Assembly (NCBI RefSeq): GCF_004114915.1
Contig: NZ_CP022219.1
Span: 5,920,501 to 5,984,500 of the forward strand
Length of the DNA stretch: 64,000 nucleotides
From: Bradyrhizobium guangxiense
GTDB lineage: Bacteria; Pseudomonadota; Alphaproteobacteria; Rhizobiales; Xanthobacteraceae
Reading direction: 5' to 3'
Numbering within the stretch: position 1 is the stretch's first letter; each line of letters starts with the position of its first letter. Shown here piece after piece: positions 9,076 through 22,219 of the stretch. The notes under the pieces are model-generated. The model was not told where the DNA came from and ran no database searches. It saw only the letters and a list, made by a program, of their open reading frames with translations. Position numbers and translations under genes: made by a program.

Positions 9076-10962
9076 CTACTTCGCCTGCTCGAGCTTGGCC
9101 GCCTTGGCCGGCTCATGCCACCAGATGTCGGGTGCGCCGACGCCGTTGGCATAACGCGGAAGCCTCTGCGGATGGCCGAACTGATCCCAATAAGCCAGCC
9201 GGTGCGTCTTGTTGTACCATTGCGGCACCCAATAGCGGCCGGCGCGGAACAGGCGGTCGAAGGCACGGCAGGCGATGGTCAGTTCCTCCCGGCTGTCGGC
9301 AGCCATGATCTTCTCGATCATGGCATCAATTGCCGGGCTGGCGACGCCGGCGAGATTGTACGAGCCCTTGGTATTCGCGACCTGCGAGGAGAAGAACGCG
9401 CGCATGGCATCGCCCGGCGTTGCCGACATGCTGAAGCGCTGGATCGTCATGTCGAAGTCGAACTCTTCCTGCCGGGCCTTGTGCTGTACGGCATCAACGA
9501 GGCGCACACTCGCTTCGATACCGAGCGTCGCGAGATTCTTGATGAAGGGCGCATGATGCGGCTGGAACGAGGGTTCATCCAACAGGAACTCGATCTTGAA
9601 TGGCTCGCCGTTCGGCAGCACCCGCTTGCCGTCCTTGATGGGCACGCCGGCCTCGGTCAGCAATTGCTGCGCCTTGCGGAGCAGGCTGCGGTCCTGACCC
9701 GAGCCGTCGGAGACTGGAGGCGCGAAAGGTGCAGCAAATACCTCGTCGGGAATCTGGCCGCGAAACGGCTCCAGCAGCTTCAGCTCTTCCGGCGAGGGCG
9801 GCGCGTTGCCTGCCATGAGGTCCGAGTTTTGGAATGGCGACACCGTACGGGCATAGGCGCCGTACATGATGGTCTTGTTGGTCCATTCGAAATCGAAGGC
9901 GTCGATCAGGGCCTCGCGCACGCGCGGATCCCTGAATTTCTCGCGACGCGTGTTGATGAACCAGCCCTGTGCGCCCGAGGGCGTATCGTCGGGCACGACC
10001 TCCATCTTGACCCGGCCGTCCTTCACGGCGGGGAAGTCATAGCGCGTCGCCCAGATGCGTGAGGTGAACTCCTCGCGGTAGAGATAGCTCTTGCCGGTAA
10101 AGCCCTCGAAGGCGACATCGCGGTCGCGATAGAATTCGTAGCGCACGACGTCGAAATTGTAGCTGCCGCGGCAAACCGGCAGACCGGCCGCCCACCAGTC
10201 CTTGACCCGCTCGAACTCGATGTAGCGATTGACCTCGAACCTGCCGACCTTGTACGGACCCGAGCCCAGCGGAATCTCCAGAGACGATTCGTCGAACGGG
10301 CGGGACGCGTAATAGGCTTTCGAGAAGATCGGCAGGCCCGCGACATAGAGCGGCACGTCGCGTGCGCGTCCCTTGGCGAAGGTGACGACGAGCGTCGCAT
10401 CGTCGATCGCTTCCGCGCTGACCATGTCGCGCATCTGCACGATGATCAGCGGATGGCCTTTGGTCTTCAGCGACGTCAGCGAAAACGCGGCATCGTGAGC
10501 GGTGAGCTTCGTGCCATCGTGGAATTTCGCCTCGGGCCGCATCGTGAAGCGATAGACCAGCCTGTCCGGCGAGATCCGTACGGATTTGGCGGCAAGCCCG
10601 TACATCGCATCCGGCTCGTCGTTCGCCCGCACCATCAGCGGCGAGAACGTCATGTCCATGCCTTGCGCGCCGTCGCCCTTCAGGATGAAGGCATTGAGCG
10701 AGTTGAAGGTCTGGTAGGACTGGTTATAGGCGCGCACCGACGGGATCAGAGAGAACGTGCCGCCCTTCGGCGCGTCGAGATTGACGTAGTCGAAATGATG
10801 GAAGTCGGCGGGATATTTGAGATCGCCGAAGGCCGAGATGCCGTGTGCCTCGGTCCCCGCTTCCGATGCTCGCGCACCACGCAATGGCTTCGTGCCCAGC
10901 GACGCCCCGAAGGCGCCGCCAACTCCGAGGGCCAGCACATGGCGGCGTGACATCTGCGTCAT
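9076..10962 (-). CDS. yejA: Extracellular solute-binding protein, family 5 (YejA type), Tat-exported
   Basis: The start is placed at 10962 (MTQMSRRHVLAL) because AAGGA lies just upstream and this avoids overlap with the preceding gene; the frame is open further upstream. The protein is then 628 residues. A twin-arginine signal (SRRHVLALGVGGAFGASLG) predicts Tat export to the periplasm. The SBP_bac_5 domain is recognisable in FHDGTKLTAHDAAFSLTSLK and ALIDAFDFEWTNKTIMYGAY. It is the second of two paralogous binding proteins feeding the YejBEF transporter. Paired homologues may differ in peptide specificity; the ligand is unknown. Confidence 0.9.
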   Translation of the reverse strand: MTQMSRRHVLALGVGGAFGASLGTKPLRGARASEAGTEAHGISAFGDLKYPADFHHFDYVNLDAPKGGTFSLIPSVRAYNQSYQTFNSLNAFILKGDGAQGMDMTFSPLMVRANDEPDAMYGLAAKSVRISPDRLVYRFTMRPEAKFHDGTKLTAHDAAFSLTSLKTKGHPLIIVQMRDMVSAEAIDDATLVVTFAKGRARDVPLYVAGLPIFSKAYYASRPFDESSLEIPLGSGPYKVGRFEVNRYIEFERVKDWWAAGLPVCRGSYNFDVVRYEFYRDRDVAFEGFTGKSYLYREEFTSRIWATRYDFPAVKDGRVKMEVVPDDTPSGAQGWFINTRREKFRDPRVREALIDAFDFEWTNKTIMYGAYARTVSPFQNSDLMAGNAPPSPEELKLLEPFRGQIPDEVFAAPFAPPVSDGSGQDRSLLRKAQQLLTEAGVPIKDGKRVLPNGEPFKIEFLLDEPSFQPHHAPFIKNLATLGIEASVRLVDAVQHKARQEEFDFDMTIQRFSMSATPGDAMRAFFSSQVANTKGSYNLAGVASPAIDAMIEKIMAADSREELTIACRAFDRLFRAGRYWVPQWYNKTHRLAYWDQFGHPQRLPRYANGVGAPDIWWHEPAKAAKLEQAK

Positions 10963-10976
10963 GCGGGAAATGTCCT

Positions 10977-12878
10977 TCACGACTTCTTTGCGATCCGCGC
11001 CGCCTTCTCTGCGTCGTACCACCAGATGAAGGGGAAGCCGGACTGACCGTATCGGGGCAATTCCGCCGGCCGGCCGAAGCGATCCCAGCGTGCCGTGCGC
11101 ACCTTGTTATAGGTCCATTGCGGCACGACGTAATGATTCCACAGCAGCACGCGATCGAGCGCCTTGGTCGCGGCGACGAGATCCTCGCGATCCCTGGCGT
11201 AGATCACCCGCTCGATCAGCTTATCGATCGCCGGATTCTTGATGCCGGCGATGTTGCGCGAGCCGGCGATGTCGGCTGTCTTGGACGACCAGAACTCGCG
11301 CTGCTCGTTGCCCGGCGACTGCGACTCGCCCCATGAATTGGTGACGATGTCGAAATCCCACTCGCGCGTCCTGTTCTCGTACTGGGTCGGGTCGCCCGTC
11401 CGCACGCTGACGGCGATGCGGAGCCGCTCCAGCGACGGCTTGTAGAACAGCGTGATCCGCTCGAAGCTCGGATCCGAGTTCAGCAATTCCAGGGAGAACT
11501 GTGCGCCGCTCTTGACGTCGATCAGCTTGCGGTCGCGCACCTCATAGCCGGCCTCCTTGAACAGGCGCAGCGCCTCGCGAAGATTGTCGCGCACGGCTTC
11601 CGGACTGCCGCCGACGGGATTGGTGTAGGCCGTAGTGAAGACTTCGGGCGGGACCTGGGCGCGGACCGTCTCGAGGATCTCGAGCTCCTTCCCCTGCGGC
11701 AGGCCGGTCGCCATCAGGTCTTCGATTCCGTCGAAATAACTGCTGATGCGCTTGTACTGGCCGAAGAAGATCTGCTTGTTCATCTCCTCGAAGTCGAACG
11801 CGTAGTTGAGCGCGCGACGCACGCGCGGATCGCTGAACTTGGCGCGGCGCAGGTTGGGCACGAAGGCCTGCATCACGCCAGAGCTGCGATTGGCGAATTC
11901 CTCGAGGATCACGCGCTTTTCGCTCACGGCCGGAAAATCGTACGCCGTCGCCCAGTTCTTCGCGCTGTTCTCGGTACGCCAATCGACCTGGTCGGCCTTG
12001 AAAGCCTCGATCGCCACGGTGGCGTCGCGGAAATATTCGTAGCGCAGCTCGTCGAAATTGTTGCGGCCAACATTGGCAGGCAGGTCGCGGCCCCAATAGT
12101 CCTTGACGCGCTCCAGCGCGATCGACCGTCCTGCAACAAAATCCTTGATCTTGTAGGGACCAGACCCGAGCGGCACTTCAAGCGTGGTGGTGGACACATC
12201 GCGCTTGCGGCCCTGCGCATCGGTCCCCTCCCACCAATGCCTCGGCAGCACGATGAGCTGCCCGACGATCTGCGGCAGCTCGCGATTGCCCGGCGCGTCG
12301 AACACGAACTTCACCTCGCGCTCGCTGACCTTCTCGGCCTTCACCACATGGCTGTAATAGGCCGAGTACATCGGGTGGTGCTTCTTGAAGGAATCGAGCG
12401 AGAAGATCACGTCGTCGGGAGTGACCGGCTTGCCGTCGTGCCATTTGGCTTGTGGCCGCAAGCGGTAGGTGACGAAGGAGAAATCGTCCGGATGGCTGAC
12501 GGCCTCGGCCAGCGCGCCGTATTCGGTCGAGACCTCGTCGAGCGAGGGTGTCGTGAGGGATTCGTAGATGAATGCGACCGCACCGGCGACTTGCCCCTTC
12601 ACGCCCGACACCACGATGTTGAAATTGTCGAAGGTGCCGACGGCGATCTGGCGGGCGACGCCGCCCTTGGGCGCTTCCGGATTGACGTAGTCGAAGCGCT
12701 TGAAATCTGCGGGGTACTTGACCTTTCCGAACAGCGACAGCGCATGGCGCCAAGGCGGCTCACTGGCAGATTGCGCCTGCGCTGAGCCGATGGCGGGAAC
12801 GCCCGCCACGGAACCGAGGACGGGAAGCGCTGCGGCCGCAGTGCCGGTGAGCAGGAGATCGCGTCGGGTAATGGCCAA
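10977..12878 (-). CDS. Extracellular solute-binding protein, family 5 (YejA paralogue), Tat-exported
   Basis: A 633-residue binding protein beginning at a TTG codon with a weak AGGG upstream. The N-terminus MAITRRDLLLTGTAAAALPV is a twin-arginine signal. The mature part matches SBP_bac_5 (KWHDGKPVTPDDVIFSLDSF, FSDPRVRRALNYAFDFEEMN). It is clearly paralogous to the next gene: both share the segment SALFGxVKYPADFKRFDYVN-like near the mature N-terminus and the same C-terminal NKVRTARWDRFG-type block. It is the promoter-proximal gene of the yej operon. The gap to the next gene is 14 bases. Confidence 0.9.
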   Translation of the reverse strand: MAITRRDLLLTGTAAAALPVLGSVAGVPAIGSAQAQSASEPPWRHALSLFGKVKYPADFKRFDYVNPEAPKGGVARQIAVGTFDNFNIVVSGVKGQVAGAVAFIYESLTTPSLDEVSTEYGALAEAVSHPDDFSFVTYRLRPQAKWHDGKPVTPDDVIFSLDSFKKHHPMYSAYYSHVVKAEKVSEREVKFVFDAPGNRELPQIVGQLIVLPRHWWEGTDAQGRKRDVSTTTLEVPLGSGPYKIKDFVAGRSIALERVKDYWGRDLPANVGRNNFDELRYEYFRDATVAIEAFKADQVDWRTENSAKNWATAYDFPAVSEKRVILEEFANRSSGVMQAFVPNLRRAKFSDPRVRRALNYAFDFEEMNKQIFFGQYKRISSYFDGIEDLMATGLPQGKELEILETVRAQVPPEVFTTAYTNPVGGSPEAVRDNLREALRLFKEAGYEVRDRKLIDVKSGAQFSLELLNSDPSFERITLFYKPSLERLRIAVSVRTGDPTQYENRTREWDFDIVTNSWGESQSPGNEQREFWSSKTADIAGSRNIAGIKNPAIDKLIERVIYARDREDLVAATKALDRVLLWNHYVVPQWTYNKVRTARWDRFGRPAELPRYGQSGFPFIWWYDAEKAARIAKKS

Positions 12879-13039
12879 ATCAACATCCCTGTCTTGAAGG
12901 AGGCTACTCCTTTAAGTTCCCAATATAGGCGAGGTTTCGACCGAATATGTTGCTTTTTCCTCATCTTGAAAGGCCGGACGGCCTGTCAGATGCGGCCAAA
13001 CGCCCCGATAACGTCATCGCGAGGCCCGGATACGGAAAC

Positions 13040-13061
13040 GGCCAGGCTTCTCAGCCTGGCC
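13040..13061 (-). terminator. Hairpin downstream of cycM
   Basis: A perfect 9-bp stem, GGCCAGGCT with AGCCTGGCC, and a 4-base loop. It lies 29 bases past the cycM stop on the minus strand and is followed there by GTTTCCG. The U-run is weak, so function as a terminator is probable but not certain. Confidence 0.5.
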
Positions 13062-13089
13062 GCACATTCCAAGACAGGTTCTTGAGGCC

Positions 13090-13647
13090 TTACTTCGAGG
13101 CCGTTGGCAGCGGCTGCGGATGCTCCGACAGCGAGTTCAGGTAGGCAATGACGTCGGCGCGCTCGGAATCCTTCGGAATACCGGCGAAGCCCATCGCGGT
13201 GCCCGGGATGAAGCCCTTCGGGTTGGCGATGAACTTGTTGAGGTCGTCGAAAGTCCAGGTGCCGCCCTTGGACTTCATGGCTGCGGAAAAATTGAAGCCA
13301 TTCCGGCCCTCGCCCCGCTTCTCGCCGACCACGCCATAGAGGTTCGGACCGACGCGATTCGGGCCACCCTTTTCGAAGGTGTGGCAAGCGCCGCACTTCT
13401 TGGCAGCGGCGGCACCCTTTTCGACGGAGGCAGTCTGGAGCAGCTTTTCGATCGGCTCGGAGGATGCAGCAGCGGCGCCGCCGCCTTCCTTGCCGTGGCC
13501 GGCATCTTCCTTCACGGCGATCTCGAAGCCCGGCTTTTCCGGCATCTTGGGCGAGAACAGCGCGCTCGCGGTGAAGCTCGTCACCAGCAGGATGAGACAG
13601 GTGCCCAGCACGGCACCGAGAATCTTATTGAGTTCGAAAGAGTCCAT
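13090..13647 (-). CDS. cycM: Membrane-anchored cytochrome c (CycM type)
   Basis: The start is placed at 13647 (MDSFELNKILGAVLGTCLIL), giving 185 residues. The N-terminal hydrophobic stretch is an uncleaved signal anchor that holds the protein in the inner membrane facing the periplasm. A class I cytochrome c domain follows with the haem motif CGACH (Cys85, Cys88, His89) and a likely Met ligand in GTAMGFAGIP. A Gly/Ala-rich linker precedes the haem domain. CycM of Bradyrhizobium carries electrons between the bc1 complex and the aa3-type oxidase. Orientation next to kdsB and pheA fits that lineage. It diverges from kdsB over a ~220-base promoter region. Confidence 0.9.
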   Translation of the reverse strand: MDSFELNKILGAVLGTCLILLVTSFTASALFSPKMPEKPGFEIAVKEDAGHGKEGGGAAAASSEPIEKLLQTASVEKGAAAAKKCGACHTFEKGGPNRVGPNLYGVVGEKRGEGRNGFNFSAAMKSKGGTWTFDDLNKFIANPKGFIPGTAMGFAGIPKDSERADVIAYLNSLSEHPQPLPTASK

Positions 13648-13865
13648 TTCCGGCCAGGCCCCACACCGCAAGAAGGATTGAGCGGCCGGGCGGCCGCCAG
13701 GACGAGCCTCGGGAGAATCAAACGTTCCTTATTGTTTCCCCGAGTTTTGCCATTGAGATATCGGTTTGCCAGGGGTCTGGCAACCCGTATAAGCGACCCG
13801 GCTTCAGGCTCGTCCCCATCCCATTTCCCGGTGCGGAAAACGCTCCGTTTTCAGGCCCTTGACCG

Positions 13866-14606
13866 ATGATCGATCCCCGCATCCTGGTGCTGATCCCAGC
13901 CCGCATGGCCGCCACCCGCCTGCCCGGCAAGCCGCTCGCCGATATCGCGGGCCTGCCGATGATCGTGCATGTGCTGCGCCGCGCCGAGGCCGCTGCCATC
14001 GGCCGGGTCGCGGTGGCGACCGACACGCCGGAGATCGCGTCCGTCGTCACCGCCCATGGCGGCGAGGCCGTGATGACCCGCGCCGACCACCCCTCTGGCT
14101 CGGACCGCATCCACGAGGCCATGCAGAAGCTCGACCCCGAGGGCAAGGCCGAGATCGTGATCAATCTCCAGGGCGATTTCCCGACCATCACGCCGCAGAC
14201 CATCCGCGAGGTGCTGCCGCCCTTTGACGACCCGGCGGTCGACATCGTGACGCTGGCCTCGCAGATCCACACCGAGGAGGAAGATCTCGCCCCCAGCGTG
14301 GTGAAGGCCATCGGCTCGCCGATCGGACCGCGGCGACTGCGGGCGCTGTATTTTACCCGCGCCACAGCCCCTTACGGTAACGGACCGCGGTACCACCATA
14401 TCGGCCTCTATGCGTACCGCCGCGCGGCGCTGGAGCGGTTCGTGTCGCTGCCGCCCTCGCCTCTGGAACGCCAGGAAAGCCTTGAGCAGCTGCGGGCGGT
14501 CGAAGCCGGCATGCGGATCGACATCATGATCGTCGACAGCGTGCCTCGCGGCGTCGACACGCCGCCCGATCTCGAAACCGCGCGCAGCATCCTTTCCAAA
14601 TCCTGA
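13866..14606 (+). CDS. kdsB: 3-deoxy-manno-octulosonate cytidylyltransferase
   Basis: A 246-residue CMP-Kdo synthetase, which activates Kdo with CTP for the inner core of lipopolysaccharide in the cytosol. The nucleotide-binding N-terminus [20 protein letters not shown] is the family signature, followed by [19 protein letters not shown] and NLQGDFPTI, which carry metal- and substrate-binding residues. Length matches the family (about 245-250). It is followed after 37 bases by pheA in the same direction. Confidence 0.95.
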   Translation: MIDPRILVLIPARMAATRLPGKPLADIAGLPMIVHVLRRAEAAAIGRVAVATDTPEIASVVTAHGGEAVMTRADHPSGSDRIHEAMQKLDPEGKAEIVINLQGDFPTITPQTIREVLPPFDDPAVDIVTLASQIHTEEEDLAPSVVKAIGSPIGPRRLRALYFTRATAPYGNGPRYHHIGLYAYRRAALERFVSLPPSPLERQESLEQLRAVEAGMRIDIMIVDSVPRGVDTPPDLETARSILSKS

Positions 14607-14643
14607 GCGGCTGCTACAAGGCGCCGCAGGAGCACTTCGAGAC

Positions 14644-15504
14644 ATGAGCAAGCTGAAAATCGCATTCCAGGGCGAGCCCGGGGCCAATTCGCACATCGCC
14701 ATCGTCGAGGCCTATCCTGACGCCGAGCCGATGCCCTGCGCCACCTTCGAGGACGCGCTGTCGGCGATCTCGTCGGGCGAGGCCGATCTCGGCATGATCC
14801 CGATCGAGAACTCGGTCGCCGGCCGGGTCGCCGATATCCATCATCTGCTGCCGGCCTCCGGACTCTTCATCATCGGCGAATGGTTCCTCCCCGTTCGGCA
14901 TCAATTGATGGCGGTGAAGGGGACCAGGCTCGAAGACATCAAGAGCGTCGAGAGCCATGTGCACGCGCTCGGCCAGTGCCGGCGCATCATCCGCAAGCTC
15001 GGCATCAAGCCGATCGTGCACGCCGACACCGCCGGCAGCGCCCGCGACATCTCCGAGCGCAAGGACAAGACCGTGGCCGCGATCGCCTCGCGCCTCGCCG
15101 CCAAGATCTACGGCCTCGACATCCTCGCCGAGGACATCGAGGACGAGGCCCACAACACCACGCGCTTCGTGGTGCTAGCGCGCGAGCCGAAATGGGCCGC
15201 GCAGGGCTCCGGCCGGCTGGTCACGACGTTTGTTTTCCGGGTGCGCAATTTGCCGGCCGCGCTCTACAAGGCGCTCGGCGGCTTCGCCACCAACGGCGTC
15301 AACATGACCAAGCTCGAAAGCTACATGGTCGACGGCAATTTCTTCGCCACGCAGTTTTATGCCGACGTCGATGGGCACCCCGAGGACAAGGGCCTCGCTT
15401 TCGCGATCGAGGAGCTGAAATTCTTCTCGCGCGAATTCCGCATCGTCGGCGTGTATCCCGGCCATCCGTTCCGCGCGACTTTCAGCGAAGCGCAGCAGGA
15501 TTGA
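14644..15504 (+). CDS. pheA: Prephenate dehydratase
   Basis: A 286-residue monofunctional prephenate dehydratase converting prephenate to phenylpyruvate in phenylalanine biosynthesis. The catalytic domain spans residues 1-185 with the TRF motif (HNTTRFVVLA). A C-terminal ACT regulatory domain (VRNLPAALYKALGGFATNGV, then the KLESY phenylalanine-binding motif) covers about residues 195-275. No chorismate mutase domain is attached, as usual in alphaproteobacteria. Feedback inhibition by phenylalanine is expected from the ACT domain. Confidence 0.95.
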   Translation: MSKLKIAFQGEPGANSHIAIVEAYPDAEPMPCATFEDALSAISSGEADLGMIPIENSVAGRVADIHHLLPASGLFIIGEWFLPVRHQLMAVKGTRLEDIKSVESHVHALGQCRRIIRKLGIKPIVHADTAGSARDISERKDKTVAAIASRLAAKIYGLDILAEDIEDEAHNTTRFVVLAREPKWAAQGSGRLVTTFVFRVRNLPAALYKALGGFATNGVNMTKLESYMVDGNFFATQFYADVDGHPEDKGLAFAIEELKFFSREFRIVGVYPGHPFRATFSEAQQD

Positions 15505-15526
15505 TGCTTCGCCTCCTCTGGAGGGT

Positions 15527-15734
15527 AGGGCTATCGCAGATGAGTGCGGTTGCCTGTGCGCATCCTTCGAGACGCCCGCCTTTGGCGGGCCCTCAGGATG
15601 AGGACGGAGTGCGCGGCAGCACTTTCAACGGACACCGATACAGTTCAGCCTCATCCTGAGGAGACCGCGAAGCGGGCGTCTCGAAGGAGAGGCGCTTGCT
15701 CGGGCCCCGCCACAAAGCCATATGCGATAGCCCT
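15527..15734. repeat. Long palindromic intergenic element (R1), copy 1
   Basis: The element is bounded by the inverted repeat AGGGCTATCGCA (15527-15538) and TGCGATAGCCCT (15723-15734). Inside is a second inverted pair: CATCCTTCGAGACGCCCGCC from 15561 and its complement ending near 15688, plus CCTCAGGATGAGG/CCTCATCCTGAGG. A second copy lies at 59686-59895. It carries no gene. Confidence 0.8.
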
Positions 15735-15752
15735 GCGCCGGAGGGGGGTGAG

Positions 15753-16769
15753 TCACACCGCCCGGTTCGTCAGCCCGAACGCCTCTGCCAGCAGCGAATA
15801 CGACTTCTTCCGCGCGGCGTGATCGTACACCGCGGTGATCACCATCAGCTCGTCCGGCTTGCTCGCATCGATCAGCGGCTGCAGCTTCCTCTGCACCGTC
15901 GCGGGGCTGCCGACGAACAGGCGGGAGCGGGTGCGCAGGATCGATGTGCGCTCGGCATCCGTATACGGATAGGCCATCGCCTCCTCGACGCTCGGCAGCG
16001 GCAGATATTGACCGCGGTCCCGGCGCAGCCGGTTGAGGTCAAACGAAGAGGCAAGCCGTTCGGCTTCCTCATCGGTATCCGCGGTGATGACGGCGACCGC
16101 CAGGATGGCATGCGGACTCGCACGCCACGCCGAGGGCTGGAAGCGGTTGCGGTATTGCACCATCGCATCGATCGCGTCGTGGGACGCGAAATGATGGGCG
16201 AAGGCGAAGCCCATTCCGACCTGCGCGGCCAGCTCCGAGGAATAATCGCTGGAGCCGAGCAGCCAGATCGGCGGCAGCTTGGTGTCGTCAGGCATGGCGA
16301 CGACGTTGTTGTAGGGGTGCCCTGCGGGGAATTCGCGCGTCTCCCACAGGATCAATTCGTGCAGCCGCTCAAGGAAATCGTCGCCCTCGCGGCGATCGAG
16401 CCGGCTGCGCAGCGCATAAGCCGTGGCGCCGTCGGTGCCGGGGGCGCGGCCGAGACCGAGATCGATCCGGCCCGGAAACAGTGCCTCCAGCATCTTGAAG
16501 CGCTCGGCGACGACCAGCGGCGCATGGTTGGGCAGCATCACCCCGCCGGAGCCAACGCGGATATGCTGCGTCACCGCAGCGATCTGGCCGATCATGACGT
16601 CGGGCGCAGGACTCGCGACGGAGGCAAGGTTGTGGTGTTCGGGGAGCCAATAGCGGACATAGCCGAGCCCGTCGACATGGCGCGCAAGGTCGATGCTGTT
16701 GCGCAGCGCCGCGGCGGGCTTGGTGCCGGTGGTGACGACGGAGAGGTCGAGAACGGAAAGCGGGATCAT
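15753..16769 (-). CDS. LLM class flavin-dependent oxidoreductase (luciferase-like)
   Basis: A 338-residue protein of the bacterial luciferase-like monooxygenase family, TIM-barrel enzymes using FMN or F420. The N-terminal [20 protein letters not shown] and the segment [19 protein letters not shown] are typical of the MsnO8/limB-like branch. The barrel motif [20 protein letters not shown] and [13 protein letters not shown] are also present. Substrate cannot be inferred. It stands alone and is transcribed leftward, divergent from metF. Confidence 0.88.
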   Translation of the reverse strand: MIPLSVLDLSVVTTGTKPAAALRNSIDLARHVDGLGYVRYWLPEHHNLASVASPAPDVMIGQIAAVTQHIRVGSGGVMLPNHAPLVVAERFKMLEALFPGRIDLGLGRAPGTDGATAYALRSRLDRREGDDFLERLHELILWETREFPAGHPYNNVVAMPDDTKLPPIWLLGSSDYSSELAAQVGMGFAFAHHFASHDAIDAMVQYRNRFQPSAWRASPHAILAVAVITADTDEEAERLASSFDLNRLRRDRGQYLPLPSVEEAMAYPYTDAERTSILRTRSRLFVGSPATVQRKLQPLIDASKPDELMVITAVYDHAARKKSYSLLAEAFGLTNRAV

Positions 16770-16950
16770 GGCGACTTACCCTAATGGAGGGCCGCGCGGC
16801 GACAATGGGTCGGCCGCGCAGGCCTGATTTGTGCAGGCCGCGAGCCGACGCGGTTGGCCGGAGCAGGTTGTTGGGCCAATTAACGTCTGGATAACGATCG
16901 ATTCCATTGGCCCACCCGCTCGGACTCCCCGAGTTCATCCCTGTCTTTCG

Positions 16951-16979
16951 TTAACATATTGAAATGTATATATTATATT
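16951..16979 (+). promoter_or_regulatory. Predicted sigma-70 promoter of metF-metH
   Basis: TTAACA (16951-16956) and TATATT (16974-16979) are separated by exactly 17 bases in a markedly AT-rich stretch. This predicts transcription from about 16986, some 175 bases before the metF start. The intergenic region 16770-17162 otherwise contains no convincing gene. Confidence 0.6.
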
Positions 16980-16985
16980 AAGATA

Positions 16986-17162
16986 CCGATGTCCCAACAA
17001 GATCGGATTACGACCTATAATCCCGCAATCTCATGGCATAAGTGGGCTATTTCCCATCTCCGATGGGCTGTCGATCAACCCGCCTTTGGCTTATCTTGGG
17101 TGTCCAAGCGAGGCCTGACCGTCGGCCGCCGAAACTGCGACAAATCTGGAGTGAGTGGTGCC
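16986..17162 (+). promoter_or_regulatory. Long 5' leader of metF, possible regulatory leader or N-terminal extension
   Basis: The predicted transcript begins with a leader of about 177 nt. It contains two compact hairpins: CCCATC/GATGGG (17053-17067) and CTTGG/CCAAG (17095-17108). An ATG at 16989 is in frame with metF with no stop between, so a leader peptide fused to MetF, or a longer MetF, cannot be excluded. I see no match to the SAM-II or SAH riboswitch consensus as I know them. Confidence 0.35.
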
Positions 17163-18083
17163 ATGACCGATCTGACGACCCCTACCCGGGCCGACCGGCA
17201 AGACGGGCACCTGAAGCCGCCTGCGATCTCGTTCGAGTTCTTTCCGCCGAAGACGGAAGATATGGAGCGTAACCTCTGGGAGACCATCAACCGGCTCGCC
17301 CCGCTCGACCCGAAATTCGTCTCGGTGACCTACGGCGCCGGCGGCTCGACGCGTGAGCGCACCCACGCGACCATCGCCCGGATCCTGAAAGAGACCGCGC
17401 TGCTGCCGGCGGCACATCTGACCTGCGTCGGTGCTTCGCGCGGCGAGATCGACGAGATCGTCGACCGCTATCACGAGGTCGGCGTCCGCCACATCGTGGC
17501 CCTGCGCGGCGATCCCGCTGGCGGCATCGGCACGCCCTATGCCAGCCATCCCGACGGCTACCAGAACTCCGCGGACCTCGTCGCGGGGATCAAGAAGCGG
17601 CATGCCGATATCGAAGTCTCCGTCTCGGCCTATCCGGAGAAGCACCCCGAAGCGCGCGACTTCGATTCCGACATCGACACGCTGAAGGCCAAGGTGGACG
17701 CCGGTGCGACGCGCGCGATCACCCAAGTGTTCTTCGACAACGACCTCTACTTCCGCTATCTCGATCGCGTCCGCGCGCGCGGGATCAATATCCCGATCGT
17801 GCCGGGCATCATGCCGATGCACAATTTCAAGCAGGCGCGCAATTTCGTCACCCGCGCCGGCACCACCGTGCCGGACTGGTTCGCCGCCAAGTTCGAGGGC
17901 CTCGATGACGACGCCGAGACCCGCAAGCTGGTGGCCGCGACGGTTGCCGCCGGCCAGGTGCAGAAGCTCGCCAAGCACGGCGTCGAAACCTTCCATTTCT
18001 ACACCATGAACCGCGCCGATCTCGTGTTCGCGATCAGCCATTTGCTCGGCATTCGCGCCAAGAGCGCGCAGAAGGCGGCGTAA
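17163..18083 (+). CDS. metF: Methylenetetrahydrofolate reductase (NAD(P)H)
   Basis: The start at 17163 (MTDLTTPTRADRQ) gives 306 residues, the usual MetF length; the frame is open upstream to 16959 but that region does not look like the family. MetF reduces 5,10-methylene-THF to 5-methyl-THF, the methyl donor for MetH. The FAD barrel motifs are FEFFPPKTEDMERNLWETI, VSVTYGAGGSTRERT, VALRGDP, and QVFFDNDLYFRYLDRVRARG. It lies 6 bases before metH, so the two form an operon supplying and using the methyl group for methionine synthesis. Confidence 0.93.
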   Translation: MTDLTTPTRADRQDGHLKPPAISFEFFPPKTEDMERNLWETINRLAPLDPKFVSVTYGAGGSTRERTHATIARILKETALLPAAHLTCVGASRGEIDEIVDRYHEVGVRHIVALRGDPAGGIGTPYASHPDGYQNSADLVAGIKKRHADIEVSVSAYPEKHPEARDFDSDIDTLKAKVDAGATRAITQVFFDNDLYFRYLDRVRARGINIPIVPGIMPMHNFKQARNFVTRAGTTVPDWFAAKFEGLDDDAETRKLVAATVAAGQVQKLAKHGVETFHFYTMNRADLVFAISHLLGIRAKSAQKAA

Positions 18084-18089
18084 GAGAAA

Positions 18090-21935
<3,846 letters not shown>

Positions 21936-21963
21936 ACGCCGCCAAAGGCAAAAACGCGAAAAC

Positions 21964-21990
21964 AACCCCATGCACAGTAGCGATGGGGTT
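21964..21990. terminator. Hairpin after metH
   Basis: An 8-bp stem AACCCCAT/ATGGGGTT with an 11-base loop lies 28 bases after the metH stop. On the plus strand no U-run follows; on the minus strand the stem is followed by GTTTTC, so it may also end leftward transcripts from the GST gene. Confidence 0.4.
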
Positions 21991-22109
21991 GAAAAGCCTC
22001 AGCAATTTCGGCCTTGCCGAAGACGCATTTGCGGCGTCGGGCAAAACAGGGGTATTATCGCATCATCGGCTGGGGTGGTGGACTGACAACGCTCGCCAAG
22101 CCCAGCGCC

Positions 22110-22211
22110 GTCATTCCGGGGCGCGCCTCTTGGCGCGCCCGGAAACCATTTCTCCGCTTCATCCACTGCATGATGGATTCCGGGCTCGCGCTACGCGCGC
22201 CCCGGAAAGAC
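22110..22211. repeat. GTCATTCCGG palindromic element (R3), copy
   Basis: Starts GTCATTCCGGGGCGCGCC and ends CGCGCCCCGGAAAGAC. Internal arms include GGCGCGCC and GATGGATTCCGGG. It belongs to the same family as the elements at 29757, 31051 and 35296. The rest of the gap 21936-22219 holds only the hairpin above. Confidence 0.75.
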
Positions 22212-22219
22212 AGAGCGTC

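Noticed and set aside
16959..17162. MetF starting at 16959 with a 68-residue extension
   Set aside because: The first codons lie within or upstream of the predicted -10 box, and the extension shows no similarity to MetF proteins I know. The usual start at 17163 is used, with 16989 kept as a possibility.
16986..17162. SAM-II or SAH riboswitch upstream of metF
   Set aside because: Two hairpins are present but the conserved core sequences of these classes, as I know them, are not seen.
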